A stretch of DNA of 64,000 nucleotides from Agapanthus africanus (taxonomy: Eukaryota > Streptophyta > Magnoliopsida > Asparagales > Amaryllidaceae), in the NCBI GenBank assembly GCA_030015575.1, contig JASDDO010000001.1, forward strand, positions 327,021,595 through 327,085,594, written 5' to 3'. The notes beneath the pieces are model-generated. The model saw only the letters and a program-made list of their open reading frames with translations, searched no databases and was not told the origin of the DNA. Position numbers and translations under genes: made by a program. Below, in pieces: positions 10,678-21,639 of this stretch; within the stretch, counting starts at the first letter, position 1, and every line of letters starts with the position of its first letter.

Positions 10678-12889
10678 TGTTAGTTATATGTATGCCCTAG
10701 AGGCCATTACTATACATAGGATGTATATTGTAGTGGATGCTTGGACATATATAGGGAGGACTTTCTTGCTCGACATGATAGTATGCTATCTGGTTGCTCT
10801 TTACCTTAACGTGTATACTGATTGTCTCTCTGTTACATGTTGGTAAAGCCCTTAGGATGTGTACTTGACTACCTGGACTATGATGCAGATCATACTAGTG
10901 GGGACATGGTAGTCCATAAGTACATCCTTCAAGGTCCCTAGTCGTGGGTGTATCGAGACGGGGCATCGATATACCAGAGTAGACTAGCGTATACCTTCTC
11001 GACCCATACAGATGGGCGATGGATGATCGCATATCCATTGGTGTTTGACATCAGAGATGATATACGGGTGCTCAGTGAAGACTGGGTACACTGGACGGAC
11101 TCGCCGAGAACTCCCAGATGGTATTATACCTTACGTCAGATGGCAGTTCTCTGGTGACACTGGTACAGAGTAGTCTGTTGACCCGAGATCGTCATAGAGT
11201 CTTGTGTGGTTCCTACTGTGCTTTGATTTCCACCTTACCACGTCCAAGAGGGCGTGCAAAATGGTGGCTTTTGGGTACAGTCCCGAATCACATGGAGGCA
11301 ATGAGCGATAGGAGGAGATTCGTCTCTCCCGGTATAGGGAGTTGATGTTGCGCTGTGTTCGATTGGCTATAACCGGAAATCCCTGGCCAGGGTTGCTGAG
11401 ATTTACTGGTAAGTGTTACCAGTAGTTTCTTGAACTGTTATAGACCTCTTATCGACACGACTTATCGAGCTACTGGGGTCTGACGTTTACCACCCCTAGG
11501 CGAGATATGCGACATATCAGACGACGAGACCGAACTGTACGGTAAGTGTTACTGGTTGGATTCACAGGAGTATGAGCGGGCTTGCTCGTCGATCTTCTGA
11601 TCGGTCAATACCCGGGTGGCCGTTACGTTTAGCAGACCGCTTGCGGCTTGTGGGTGCTTGATATGATCATCGCCTGCTGCCGGCGTATTGACGAGTCTTT
11701 AGAGTCCTACACAGAGGTTTCCTGGCTCAAGCGAAACGAAATAGGAGCGCATATGAGATATGTGCGGGACCGAGAATAATGCGTGTATGTGATACCGTAT
11801 TTCATTCTCGCGATGAATGTATCGAATGGTTGTATGCGATATAACCTAGTTATCCAATCAAGGATTGATTCGATAAGCCGATACATTGGATATTAGTTGG
11901 TTATATGCGATATGACCGGATCGTTAAATCAAGTGTTGATTTAATGATTTAATGCATAATTATATATTTGATATATTACTTTGCATTAACTAGTATTGGT
12001 TCACTTTAAATGGTTTTTCTCACTTGTTTGTGCACATTGTATATGTGATATATTATTGTGCACAAGCTTGTATCATGTTTGATGATACATGCTTACTTGG
12101 CTTTGTGTAAAGACTTATACCATGGTTATCATAATGGTTAGGGTTTTGAATTATTCATTTATTTATTTTCCATTTATTTTTGGTCAAATATAGTGAGAAG
12201 AAAACAAAATGGTTGCTTGAAAAACATGATGCTTGTTGAAGTTTCAAGAAGGTTGGACCATTTTGTCTTCATCTACAAAACCTAACCATTCACTAACCCT
12301 AGTATATTCTCTACACTTAATCATAGTTAGGATATGATAAGTATTCAATTATTTTATTATTTTGACATAACACTTATGATATTCTTTCTTCTTCTTCTTC
12401 TTCTTCACATGAAGAAAAGCTTGCTATCAACAATGGCAACTAGTGAAAAAGAGTGAGAAATCCAATTCTAAAGTGAACCCACTTCCTATTTCTTCATCCT
12501 CTACCTCTTGCCAAGTAGTATAGGGTGTTTTCTTCACATGTTTCTTGACTTGGTGAAGTTGGAGCTTGATCTAGTGTTGCCTCGACGTAGATCATCTTCG
12601 GCAACGAAGCCGACGACCAAGCCCGCCCATTTCTCCGATGAAACCGATGCTAGAGCCCGGGATTCTATTTGGACAGCGAGGAGACTTCATCATGGAGCTA
12701 TGGAGGTGGAGGACCAGATCTACAAAGGTTGTATTTCCGTTCTTTTAGTTAAGTTGTTAACTAGTTTCATTGTTTCGCCTAAAATTCTAGTTAACGATCC
12801 GTATTAGGGTTTCTCGGCACTTGTAAAAGTTTGAAATTGGTATGGTTGATGCCTTGTGAGACCTCATTAGCGTGCCTAGGAACCCTACA
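10678..12889 (+). repeat. 5' LTR of copia element A
   Basis: 2,212 bp from TGTTAGTTATATG to ...ACCCTACA. The start resembles the BARE/Angela terminus (TGT...TATGCCCTAGAGGC). It contains the palindrome CCCTGGCCAGGG (11381-11392), the hairpin CTGGTAAGTGTTACCAG (11406-11422) and a CTT microsatellite (12384-12407). Small frames such as 10948-11157 recur in every LTR copy and are not genes. Confidence 0.93.
12384..12407 (+). repeat. CTT microsatellite in the A 5' LTR
   Basis: A run of CTT units. The 3' LTR copy (41604-41632) has two more units, accounting for the 6-bp LTR length difference. Confidence 0.85.
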
Positions 12890-12890
12890 G

Positions 12891-12903
12891 TGGTATCAGA
12901 GCC
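12891..12903 (+). other. Primer binding site of copia element A
   Basis: TGGTATCAGAGCC, 1 bp after the LTR, complementary to the 3' end of initiator Met-tRNA. It should prime minus-strand cDNA synthesis. Confidence 0.95.
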
Positions 12904-13090
12904 TAGCTAGAGCCTTAGACGATGCGTAGACGAAGTTTGAAAGCCGAACGAACCCGAAACCCTCAAAATTTCATGCTCTCTGGACTTTTTTCATAAACTG
13001 GGTTTTTTCCAGATTAAAAATGCTTAAAAAATTCAGCACGAAGTTCTAAGAATTACGGTGCAAAATTGGCCAAAAGATACCTCTAAACTG

Positions 13091-13135
13091 CGGCGGAACC
13101 GCGGCGGAAGCCTAGCTTCTGCAGCGGTTCCACGG
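13091..13135 (+). other. GC-rich dyad in the leader of element A
   Basis: Arms CGGCGGAACCGCGGCGGAAGC and its near complement ending in GCGGTTCCACGG pair at about 17 of 21 positions around a 3-nt loop, about 190-235 nt 3' of the primer site. Confidence 0.8.
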
Positions 13136-13427
13136 CCCTTTGATGACGTCAGCCCTCCACATTTGCACAGTAATTCCTATTTTACAGTGCTGAGTTTTAT
13201 GGGAATTTTTAATCTTTACTCAAGAGTTGAGTTTTCTGGGTTGTATTGGGAGTTCGTAAATTCGATCGGATTGTCAAACTTTGTCTATGTGTCTTTCCGG
13301 ATAATTATTGAATATGTTAAAAAAGTCCGACCGGATATAAATACCAACTTTTTCCCCTGTCGGGAAATTTCCAAGTGTTGGATTTTTCCGTGGTTTAAAG
13401 ACGTTCTAAGTAGTGCAAGTAACGCGA

Positions 13428-13563
13428 TGGTCCCTCTAGAAGACAACAAACCTTAACTCGATTATGTAACCGTCTTGAACTGCCCTTTGAACCTTAGGGT
13501 TTGGGGCAGTACGGCGTGCCACATGTGAGGCGTTGGCTTGACCCTTCTACGGCTGGACCGTTG
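13428..13563 (+). other. Highly conserved leader island (A copy)
   Basis: About 135 bp beginning near 'ggtccctctagaagac' and ending 'ggctggaccg', nearly identical in A, B (37539-37670) and C (27319-27450), whereas flanking leader sequence has diverged strongly. It contains an inverted repeat ACTGCCC...GGGCAGT (13479-13510) around a smaller AACC/GGTT palindrome. I do not find it in D, E or F. Confidence 0.75.
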
Positions 13564-14187
13564 GTACTGAGGCACGAAGTGAATGTTTTTAAACTTGTTT
13601 CATGTGTTGAGCTGTTTCAGGAAAACTTGGGTGTTTGAATGTTCGATCGGAAATTTTAACATTTTCTATTTATCCGGAATGTGATACAACATTTGGAATT
13701 CACAAATAGTTATGAGATAACTGAATGAATGTTATAAATCTAGTAGTTTAGTCTCACTTGATCGGTTGCCACGGAATTTTGATCTGATTAAAAGTCCGTC
13801 GCAATCACGTAGCGTACGCGGATACTCGCCGGGTAAACTTAATAGACAGCCTCACTCCATAGCCCCGACCAAGTGAGTATAGGAGAACCCCGTCGCCGAA
13901 AGCATCCATTCGGGTGCTCGCGGTAGCGGTGTTCCGCCTTGGTGCACTTCGTCGACGGCGTCGGGGGTGCGGCCGCCTACTGAAGTTTGCGACGAGCATT
14001 CGATCAGGATGTCGGGAATCTTGTTGAATTGCCCGACTTTATATTTAAAAGTGTTTTCGATTTTGAGACTAAAATGCGGGGTTTATAATTGTTAGGCATG
14101 CGATGTCTAAGGAACTCATTTGATTAGGCAAGCGATGTCTAAAGAGGTTGCGGATTCCAACTGTTGTAGTTTTACACTTTCTTTTCT

Positions 14188-14595
14188 GTGACCGTAAGTG
14201 TAATATGTGATATCGCCGGTTTCGTTGCTATATGTCAACGACAATTGGGATGCGCATGTTTACTTACGTTGATGACATGTGATGTTATGTGTTGCTGGAT
14301 ATGTTATATTGGATCGTCGTGTTTGAATAGCCGGGGGTTTTTATGTGAGATGAGTGTTTTTCATTTACATTCATGTAAAAACTTGTCTGTAATATTCTTT
14401 TATTGGGGCACTTCCAGGTTGCGGAAGATGTCACCTTTTGTATATTATTTACTTTTCCGCACTAGGATAGACCCAAGGAGGGGAGCACAAGTAACCGGGT
14501 TCTGGAGTCCAGTGGGAGACCAACTCAAGGAGTCGAGTTCGGGTCTTCTAACTCCAGAATTGGTAGGGTTGCTTGCCGCTCTCGTAGGGGTCTAG
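14188..14595 (+). other. 135-codon leader reading frame of element A (coding status uncertain)
   Basis: This frame starts at an ATG in the leader and ends in the segment conserved among all copia leaders. Element B has a 135-codon homologue (36493-36900, minus) with the same ends. F has a shorter relative (242-475, minus) sharing 'RLR', 'PRRGA' and 'LLAALVG'-like segments. C keeps the 'DPRR.AQVTGFW' part only, after a frame change, and in D and E the frame is broken. The product is Cys/hydrophobic-rich at the N-terminus with no recognised domain. It may be a small leader ORF, or simply a by-product of nucleotide-level conservation; I favour the latter. Confidence 0.3.
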
Positions 14596-15016
14596 GGGTG
14601 TGGGTTTGGCTATTCATCACGACCGTGGAATCCGTGTTTTATACTGGCTCGTATTGAAAACACGGACGTCCTACTATATCCAATATTTCATATGTTTCTT
14701 CTGCTGTGATATCTGTGATGTGATCATGTGATATGTTCTATGATGGATACTGTATATAGTATATATGATATATTATATAGGCGTTACTTATGTTTTACAC
14801 CCGCGCTAGCCCTGCCCCGCTCTGCCGTTAGTTACCTAACCTAACGGTGCACGAGCGGACATCGAGGCGAATGCGGATGGCATAAGTGTACGTCGTATTT
14901 ATTTGTGATGTTTAGGTAATTTAAATGATGGGACTTCATTAATATGATTAATGAAAGAAAAGAAATCTAAAGATGTTGTAGAATCGAATTTCAAAATAAA
15001 AAGGGTAGCTACAGTT

Positions 15017-15256
15017 CTTGCTTTGCACAAAGGTATATATGATATATCCTGCACCTTATTCGATAAGGAAAGGACCGAGATCCCTTCACCGGGAGTGACT
15101 CCTTTAGCAATAACTGACAGATGCTACACACTCGGTTTGTCTTTTGATAGCTTCTATAGTTTCTGCTTTGCACAGTGATATATATGATATATCCCGCACT
15201 TCATTCGACGAGAAAAGGACCGACGATCCCTTCTTCGGGAGTGACTCCTTTAGCAA
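15017..15256 (+). repeat. Duplicated 94-bp unit in the A leader
   Basis: Units 15017-15110 and 15162-15256 both run from 'ctttgcaca' through 'atatatgatatatcc' to 'ggagtgactcctttagcaa', separated by about 50 bp. Element B has the same duplication (35835-36074). C, D and E lack it. Confidence 0.85.
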
Positions 15257-15401
15257 AACTAGAAAAGCCTCAAAGACACTCCATTTCAAAATTCATTTGA
15301 TTCTACAATGATATCAAGTTCATTACGCAATAGGTTTTCAGAAAAACCTGTCGTAGCCCTCCGTCATTTCAGATAAGTGGTAGTTAGTATTCGTGCTACG
15401 T

Positions 15402-15598
15402 TTGTTGACCTCCGTCAAGGCGTAGTGTGTGGTAGCTAACTAGTATTTATCTGCTTATGCATATGATGCAGATTGGATTAGGGTAGTCGTGCGGCCTTGT
15501 TGACCTCCGTCAAGGGTCGTGCGGGTGGGTTTAATTCGATCAAGAAATGGCGGGTTCAACTTGACTAGTAGCCTATGGTTTGTTGACCTCCGTCAAGG
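15402..15598 (+). other. Triplet of leader hairpins in element A
   Basis: TTGTTGACCTCCGTCAAGG occurs three times, identical, at 15402-15420, 15497-15515 and 15580-15598 (95 and 83 nt apart). Each forms a TTGAC/GTCAA stem with loop CTCC, and is flanked by a second, different inverted repeat (for example CCTATG...CATAGG around the third). Confidence 0.85.
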
Positions 15599-16040
15599 TC
15601 ATAGGACGCTAGGGGCAAAATATTATCGGGAATTTCAAGTGTTGAAATTTGCAATGAGATTGCATACCTTCTATGAGATAGTTGGATCCCGATACCCACT
15701 GCGAGTAATTGTTACTCCTGGGAGAGTTTTACACATTACAATTAGCCGATCAAGTAGGAGTCTAGAAAGGTGTCAACGAGGTTACGCCTCTGGGAAAACG
15801 AGGTTTACATTAATTAGGTTCGTGCGAAAGCACGGGGGACCTCCCTCAAAGTACCGACACTGGCCTGGCTGAAAGATTGGCGAACTTGTAGTGTGTAATT
15901 AATCCCAGCTAGTCTTTCCTTTTAGGGTTTGAAGGAAGATTTGATAAAAAGCAGTGGGAGCCATCCTGATTAGATAAAATAATAACCAATCTATTCTTGC
16001 AAGAGCGCACGCTGAGTGTTTTCTTCTCCCTCTCTCCAGG

Positions 16041-18830
16041 TAGCGACCATATCACGCCTTAATCAAAATAATAATACGGAATATAGACCGAACCCGCTTG
16101 TTATACTGAGCTGGGGAACGTTGGTCCCGCTCCAACTTATAATTGTTATAAGACAGAGCAGGAAATTGGGGATTACCAGAATTCCCGTGCCGCCCAAACG
16201 AAGAGAGTGCATGATGATGCATCATCTTCGGGTGTGTTCATTACAGAGAACTGTTTCTCAGTATCCTTTACGTCCTGGGTATGTGATACCAGATCAGGAT
16301 CCCAGATATGTAATATGTTACATAGGGCTGCAAAAAGGTAGAAAAACTGAGAACGGGTGATAAGTTTCATGAGGCAGAAAACGGGGCAAGTGTTGCAGCC
16401 AAGTCTGTTGGTCACTGTCACCCTGTATTCCAAATACATTGATTCTGAACGAATGTTATTAGATACCGAACCTGATATACAAAATCATATCCATCTCTTT
16501 ATTAGTAAAGAAATGATAAAATTTTGTATAGTTGGATAATGTTTTGAACATTTCCTATATCAAATGTTGATCGGTTCAGGCACGTTATCTAAAAGCATTG
16601 ATGTTCTAAATCAAACTACAGTTCTTAGTATACAGAACACACACAAGAGGAAGAGTTCAGAAATGAACGAATCCTTCTTGAGGTATTGTAGACTAGGTCA
16701 TATCAATGCGACCCGACTAGCTGAACTTACATATAGATGCATATTTAAATAAGTTTGAATTTACATCTTATGAAACTTGCCAATCATGTCACAGAGCTAA
16801 GATGACCATAGCTCCGTTTATTGGAAACAGAGAAAGAGTTGGTAAACTCTTGGGACGATACATGTTGATGTATGTAGGTCCCATGTCTACACATGCCAAG
16901 ACCGGTTCTTTGTACTTCATTACATTCTCTGATGATCTTTCGAGATTCAGACCTATGTTCCTGTTGAAACACAAGTCCGAACCTTTTGAGATATTCACAG
17001 AATATAAGTTAGAAGTAGAGAACCAAATACGGGTAAAAGTATTATGTCCTATGATGAGATCATGGAGGAGAATACTTGAGCACGAAATTCTTGGACTTTT
17101 CTAAAGGAGAATGAGATTCTCTCTCAGCATTACTCCTCCGTATACACCATAGCACGATGGTATATCGGGGTGGAGCAATCACACCCTATATGATAAGGTG
17201 TGCTCTATGATGAGTACTACTGAGTTACCTATTTCCTTTTTGGGAGTTATGCACTTGAGAAGCTGCATACCTATTGAATAGGGTTCAAATCAAATCAGTT
17301 GCCCACCACTTCATATTTGATATGATAAAGGAAGAGCCCATCTCTTAAGTTAGTTAAGATTTGGGGTTGTCCAGCCTATGTCTGAAAAGCAAAATCCGGA
17401 CAAGCTCGAGGCAAGATCTGTTATGTAGAACTGGAAATGTTCCAGCTATACAAACAACAGCAGATGATTTGGTAGAACCAAAGGATTCAGTAGATACCAA
17501 CGAACCTCAACCTCTCCGCCGATCTAGTAAGGTTCCTCACCCGCCTGAGAGATACTTCGGTTTCTCTATGACATTGGGAGCGAGGATTGCATCATGAGAT
17601 GATGACCCAACTAGTTTCGAGCTGGCCATCAGGAGTGGGACTCTGTAAGAATGGCTGGATGCTTAGTGATCTGAGATGGAATCCTTATACACCAACAAAG
17701 TATGGACTTTAGTTGCTTTATCTGAAGGGTTAAATCCCCATCAGGAGCAAGTATATCTTGAGAAGATTACTTGGTGTACATGGAAAAGTTGAGATTTTCA
17801 AAGCTAGACTTGTTAAAGCTTTTCGTCATCAACCAGGCGTGGATAATGATGAAACATTTTCAAGTGGCTATGCTTAAGTCCATCCAGATCCTACTTGCCA
17901 CGGCTACATACCATGACTGCGATATCTGGCGGTTGGGTGCCATGACTGCTTTTCTAAATGATGTTTTAGAAGAGAACGTCTATAAGTACACAGCCAGATG
18001 GCTTCGTAGACAGTGGGAGCAGCGGAAACGTGTACAAGATGCTTTATAGGATAAAGCAGGTATCGCGGAGTTGGAACATCTGTTTTGATGTAGTAGTCAA
18101 ACAGTTTGACGTCATCAAAACGGTAGATGAACCTTGTATATACAAAAAGGTAGTAGGGAGTATGGTGATGATCCTTGTAGAGTACGTGGATGACATACTC
18201 TTGATAGGGAAGGAGTTTCCTATGCTACGCTCGGTCAATCTCCGCTTATCACAATGATTCTACACAAAGGATCAAAGTGATACCTCCTAAATCCTGGGTT
18301 TTGGATCTATGAGATAGATCTAATTGGATGTTAGGATTCTCACTAGTTATAGTGAGATGGTATCAATCGATCCTGGGGAGAATCACTGGAAGGGTTCCAG
18401 ATTGATAAGGACGACTGAAAGTCAGTCACAGGCATTGTCTTTACCCTCAGTAAAGGGACGGTATGTTGGAAGAGTTCCAAGCTAGATACCGTGGCATACT
18501 AGACGATAAAGGCTGGATACATCGCTATTTGAGATGCTACCAAAGAGGCAGTCTGGGTGTATATTAGTTCATGAGATGAACTTCGTTCCACCCATTGTGT
18601 GACAATGGAGTTGTGGCTTATGCCAAGGAACGTCCGTCCCATCAGTGATCCAGACATATTCTAAGGCAGTATCACCTGATCATGGAGATAGTGGATCTCC
18701 AGGGTGATCGAGGTTAGGAGAGTAGACTCAGAGGACAACACGGCGGATCCACTCGCAAAGGCCTTTTTCCCAGAGAGAGACTTTTATGGGATGGTTGAGT
18801 ATGAGATACTACAACCACTGCTATCAGATG
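16041..18830 (+). pseudogene. Decayed gag-pol of copia element A
   Basis: Remnant of a copia polyprotein with frameshifts and stops throughout. Relative to C, about 750 bp of gag is missing. Homology resumes at a degenerate zinc knuckle ('CYKTEQEIGDY' in place of CFHCHKTGHWKRNC). The protease motif is D-T-R-S-G instead of D-T-G-S-G (near 16291). Integrase pieces lie at 16640-17250 and RT pieces at 17640-18257, including YVDD near 18185. A deletion of about 230 bp then removes the RT connection, and another of about 100 bp removes the first RNase H aspartate region. Recognisable tail segments continue to about 18830. B has the same deletions. It cannot encode a working polyprotein; any movement must have used proteins from another copy. 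Confidence 0.85.
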
Positions 18831-18840
18831 GCCCTAGTGC

Positions 18841-18851
18841 AAGTGGGAGAT
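18841..18851 (+). other. Polypurine tract of copia element A
   Basis: AAGTGGGAGAT directly before the 3' LTR, identical to the tracts of C and B. It primes plus-strand synthesis. Confidence 0.92.
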
Positions 18852-19385
18852 TGTTAGTTATATGTATGCCCTAGAGGCCATTACTATACATAGGATGTAT
18901 ATTGTAGTGGATGCTTGGACATATATAGGGAGGACTTTATTGCTCGACATGATAGTATGCTATCTGGTTGCTCTTTACCTTAACGTGTATACTGATTGTC
19001 TCTCTGTTACATGTTGGTAAAGCCCTTAGGATGTGTACTTGACTACCTGGACTATGATGCAGATCATACTAGTGGGGACATGGTAGTCCATAAGTACATC
19101 CTTCAAGGTCCCTAGTCGTAGGTGTATCGAGACGGGGCATCGATATACCAGAGTAGACTAGCGTATACCTTCTCGACCCATACAGATGGGCGATGGATGA
19201 TCCCATATCCATTGGTGTTTGACATCAGAGATGATATACGGGCGCTCAGAGAAGACTGGGTACACTGGACGGACTCGCCGAGAACTCCAAGATGGTATTA
19301 TACCTTACGTCAGATGGCAGTTCTCTGGTGACACTGGTACAGAGTAGTCTGTTGACCCGAGATCGTCATAGAGTCTTGTGTGGTT
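18852..19385 (+). repeat. 3' LTR of copia element A, first part
   Basis: The first 534 bp of A's 3' LTR, matching 10678-11211 with a few substitutions. It stops at TGGTT (19381-19385), the target duplication of element B; the LTR resumes at 40432. Confidence 0.93.
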
Positions 19386-21611
19386 TGTAGGGTTCCTAGG
19401 CACTCTAGTGAGGTCTCACAAGGCATCGAACATGCCAATTTCAAATTCTACAAGTGCCGAGAGACCCGACTACGGATCGTTTGCTAGATTTCTAGGCGAA
19501 AAGCATAACTAGTTAACACTTAACTAAGGGATACAGATATACAACCTTTGTAGATCCGGTCCTCCACCTCCACGGCTCCGAGATGAGGTCGTCTCCGCTG
19601 TCCAAGTCAAATTCGGGCTCTAGCGTCGGCTTCATCGGAGAATGGGCGGGCTAGGTCATCGACGACGTGCCGAAGATGATCTACGTCGAGGCATCGCTAA
19701 ATCAAGCTCCGACTTCACCAAGTCAAGAAACTTGTGAAGTAAACACACTCTATTACTTGGCAAGAGGTAGAGGATGAAGAAATAGGAGTTGGGTTCACTT
19801 TAGAATTGGATTTCTCACTCATCTTCATCAATCACCATTGATGAAGTGGAGGTTTCTTCATGGAAGAAGATGAAGAAGAAGAAGAAAGAATTATGATAAG
19901 TTAATTAAAAATGAAAAGAATATCCAAACTTATCATAATCCTAACTATGGTTATGTGTAGAGAATTGACCATGGTTAAAACATTGGTTAGGGTTAAGGAT
20001 GAGATAAGAATGGTGGTCAAGGTCAAAGCTTCATGAAGCTTCAACTAAACAACAAATTAAGCCACCATTCTTTTCTCTTTTCCATTTATTTTCCAAAATA
20101 TATAAACAAATAAATAAATGAATAAATAAGTAATGGAAAATAAAACCCTAATTATATGTTTAACCATGGTTTAATTCTTTATACTTAACCAAGTAAACAT
20201 GCATCATCAAACATGATACAATCAAATGCACAAAATCATATCGCATATGTAATGCGCACACCCGAGTGAGAAAATCCATTTAAAGTGAACCGATACTAGT
20301 TAATGCAAAGTAATATATCAAATATATAATTATGCATTAAATAATTAAATCAACACTTGATTCAATGACCCGGTCATGTCGCACACAACCGACTAGTATA
20401 TAATGTATCGGCTTATCAAATCAACCTTTGATTCGATAACTAGGGTATATCGCATATAACCTAATCGATACATTCATCGCGAGAATTGAATACGGTATCA
20501 CATACACGCATTATTCTCGGTCCCGCACATATCTCATATGCGCTCCTATTTCGTTTTGCTTGAGCCAGGAAACCTCTGTGTAGGACTCTAAAGACTCGTC
20601 AATACGCCGGCAGTAGGCGATGATCATATCAAACACCCACAACCCGCAAGCGGTCTGCTAAACGTAACGGCCACCCGGGTATTGAGCGATCTGAAGATCG
20701 ATGAGCAAGCCCGCTCACACTCCAGTGAATCCGACCAGTAACACTACCGTACAGTCCGGTCTGATCGTCTGATCTGTCGCATATCTCGCCTAGGGGTGGT
20801 AAACGTCAGACCCCAATAGCTCGATAAGTCGTGTCGATATGAGGTCTATAACAATTCGAGAAACTACTGGTAACACATACCAGTAAATCTCAGCAACCCT
20901 GGCCAGGGATTTCCTGTTATAGCCAATCGAACACAGCGCAACATCAACTCCCTATACCGGGAGAGACGAATCCCCTCCTATCGCTCATTGCCTCCATGTG
21001 ACTCGGGACTGTACCCAAAAACCACCGTTTTGCACGCCCTCTTGGACATGGTAAGATGGAAATCAAAGCACAGTGGGAGCCACACAAGACTCTATGACGA
21101 TCTCGGGTCAACAGACTACTCTGTACCAGTGTCATCAGAGAACTGCCATCTGATGTGAAGTATAATACCATCTGGGAGTTCTCGGCGAGTCCGTCCAGTG
21201 TACCCAGTCTTTACTGAGCACCCGTATATCATCTCTGATGTCAAACACCAATGGATATGGGATCATCCATCGCCCATCTATATGGGTCGAGAAGGTGTAC
21301 GCTAGTCTACTCTGGTATATCGATGCCCCGTCTCGATACACCCATGACTAGGGACTTTGAAGGATGTACTTATGGACTACCATGTCCCCACTAGTATGAT
21401 CCGCATCATAGTCCAGATAGTCAAGTACATATCCTAAGGGCTTTACCAACATGTAACAGAGAGACAATCAGTATACACGTTAAGGTAAAGAGCAACCAGA
21501 TAGCATACTATCATGTCGAGCAAGAAAGTCCTCCCTATATATGTCCCAGCATCCACTACAATATACATCCTATGTACAGTAATGGCCTCTAGGGCATACA
21601 TATAACTAACA
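19386..21611 (-). repeat. 3' LTR of copia element B
   Basis: 2,226 bp, plus-strand TGTAGGG...ACTAACA. It aligns base for base in length with the 5' LTR (constant offset of 18,815) and with A's LTRs in reverse orientation. Confidence 0.94.
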
Positions 21612-21622
21612 ATCTCCCACTT
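21612..21622 (-). other. Polypurine tract of copia element B
   Basis: Reverse complement of AAGTGGGAGAT, adjoining the 3' LTR start at 21611. Confidence 0.92.
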
Positions 21623-21639
21623 GCACTAGGGCCATCTGT

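Larger units (their letters stand above)
12904..16040 (+). other. 5' untranslated leader of copia element A
   Basis: About 3.1 kb with no gag start. In order: GC-rich dyad (13091-13135), a block almost identical in B and C (13428-13563), a conserved segment overlapping a 135-codon frame (14188-14595), an inverted repeat CCGTGTTTT/AAAACACGG (14632-14665), a CCGTTAG/CTAACGG hairpin (14825-14847), a TTCATTAA/TTAATGAA hairpin (14934-14957), a duplicated 94-bp unit (15017-15256), and three hairpins with a TTGACCTCCGTCAA core (15402-15598). A leader of this length and structure is typical of BARE-like elements. Confidence 0.85.

Noticed and set aside
10948-11345. Frames of 69-75 codons repeated at 10948-11345, 19122-19331, 20944-21341 and 39759-40156
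   Set aside because: They recur only because they lie in the LTR copies of A and B; they have no domain, and no matching frame is open in C's LTR.
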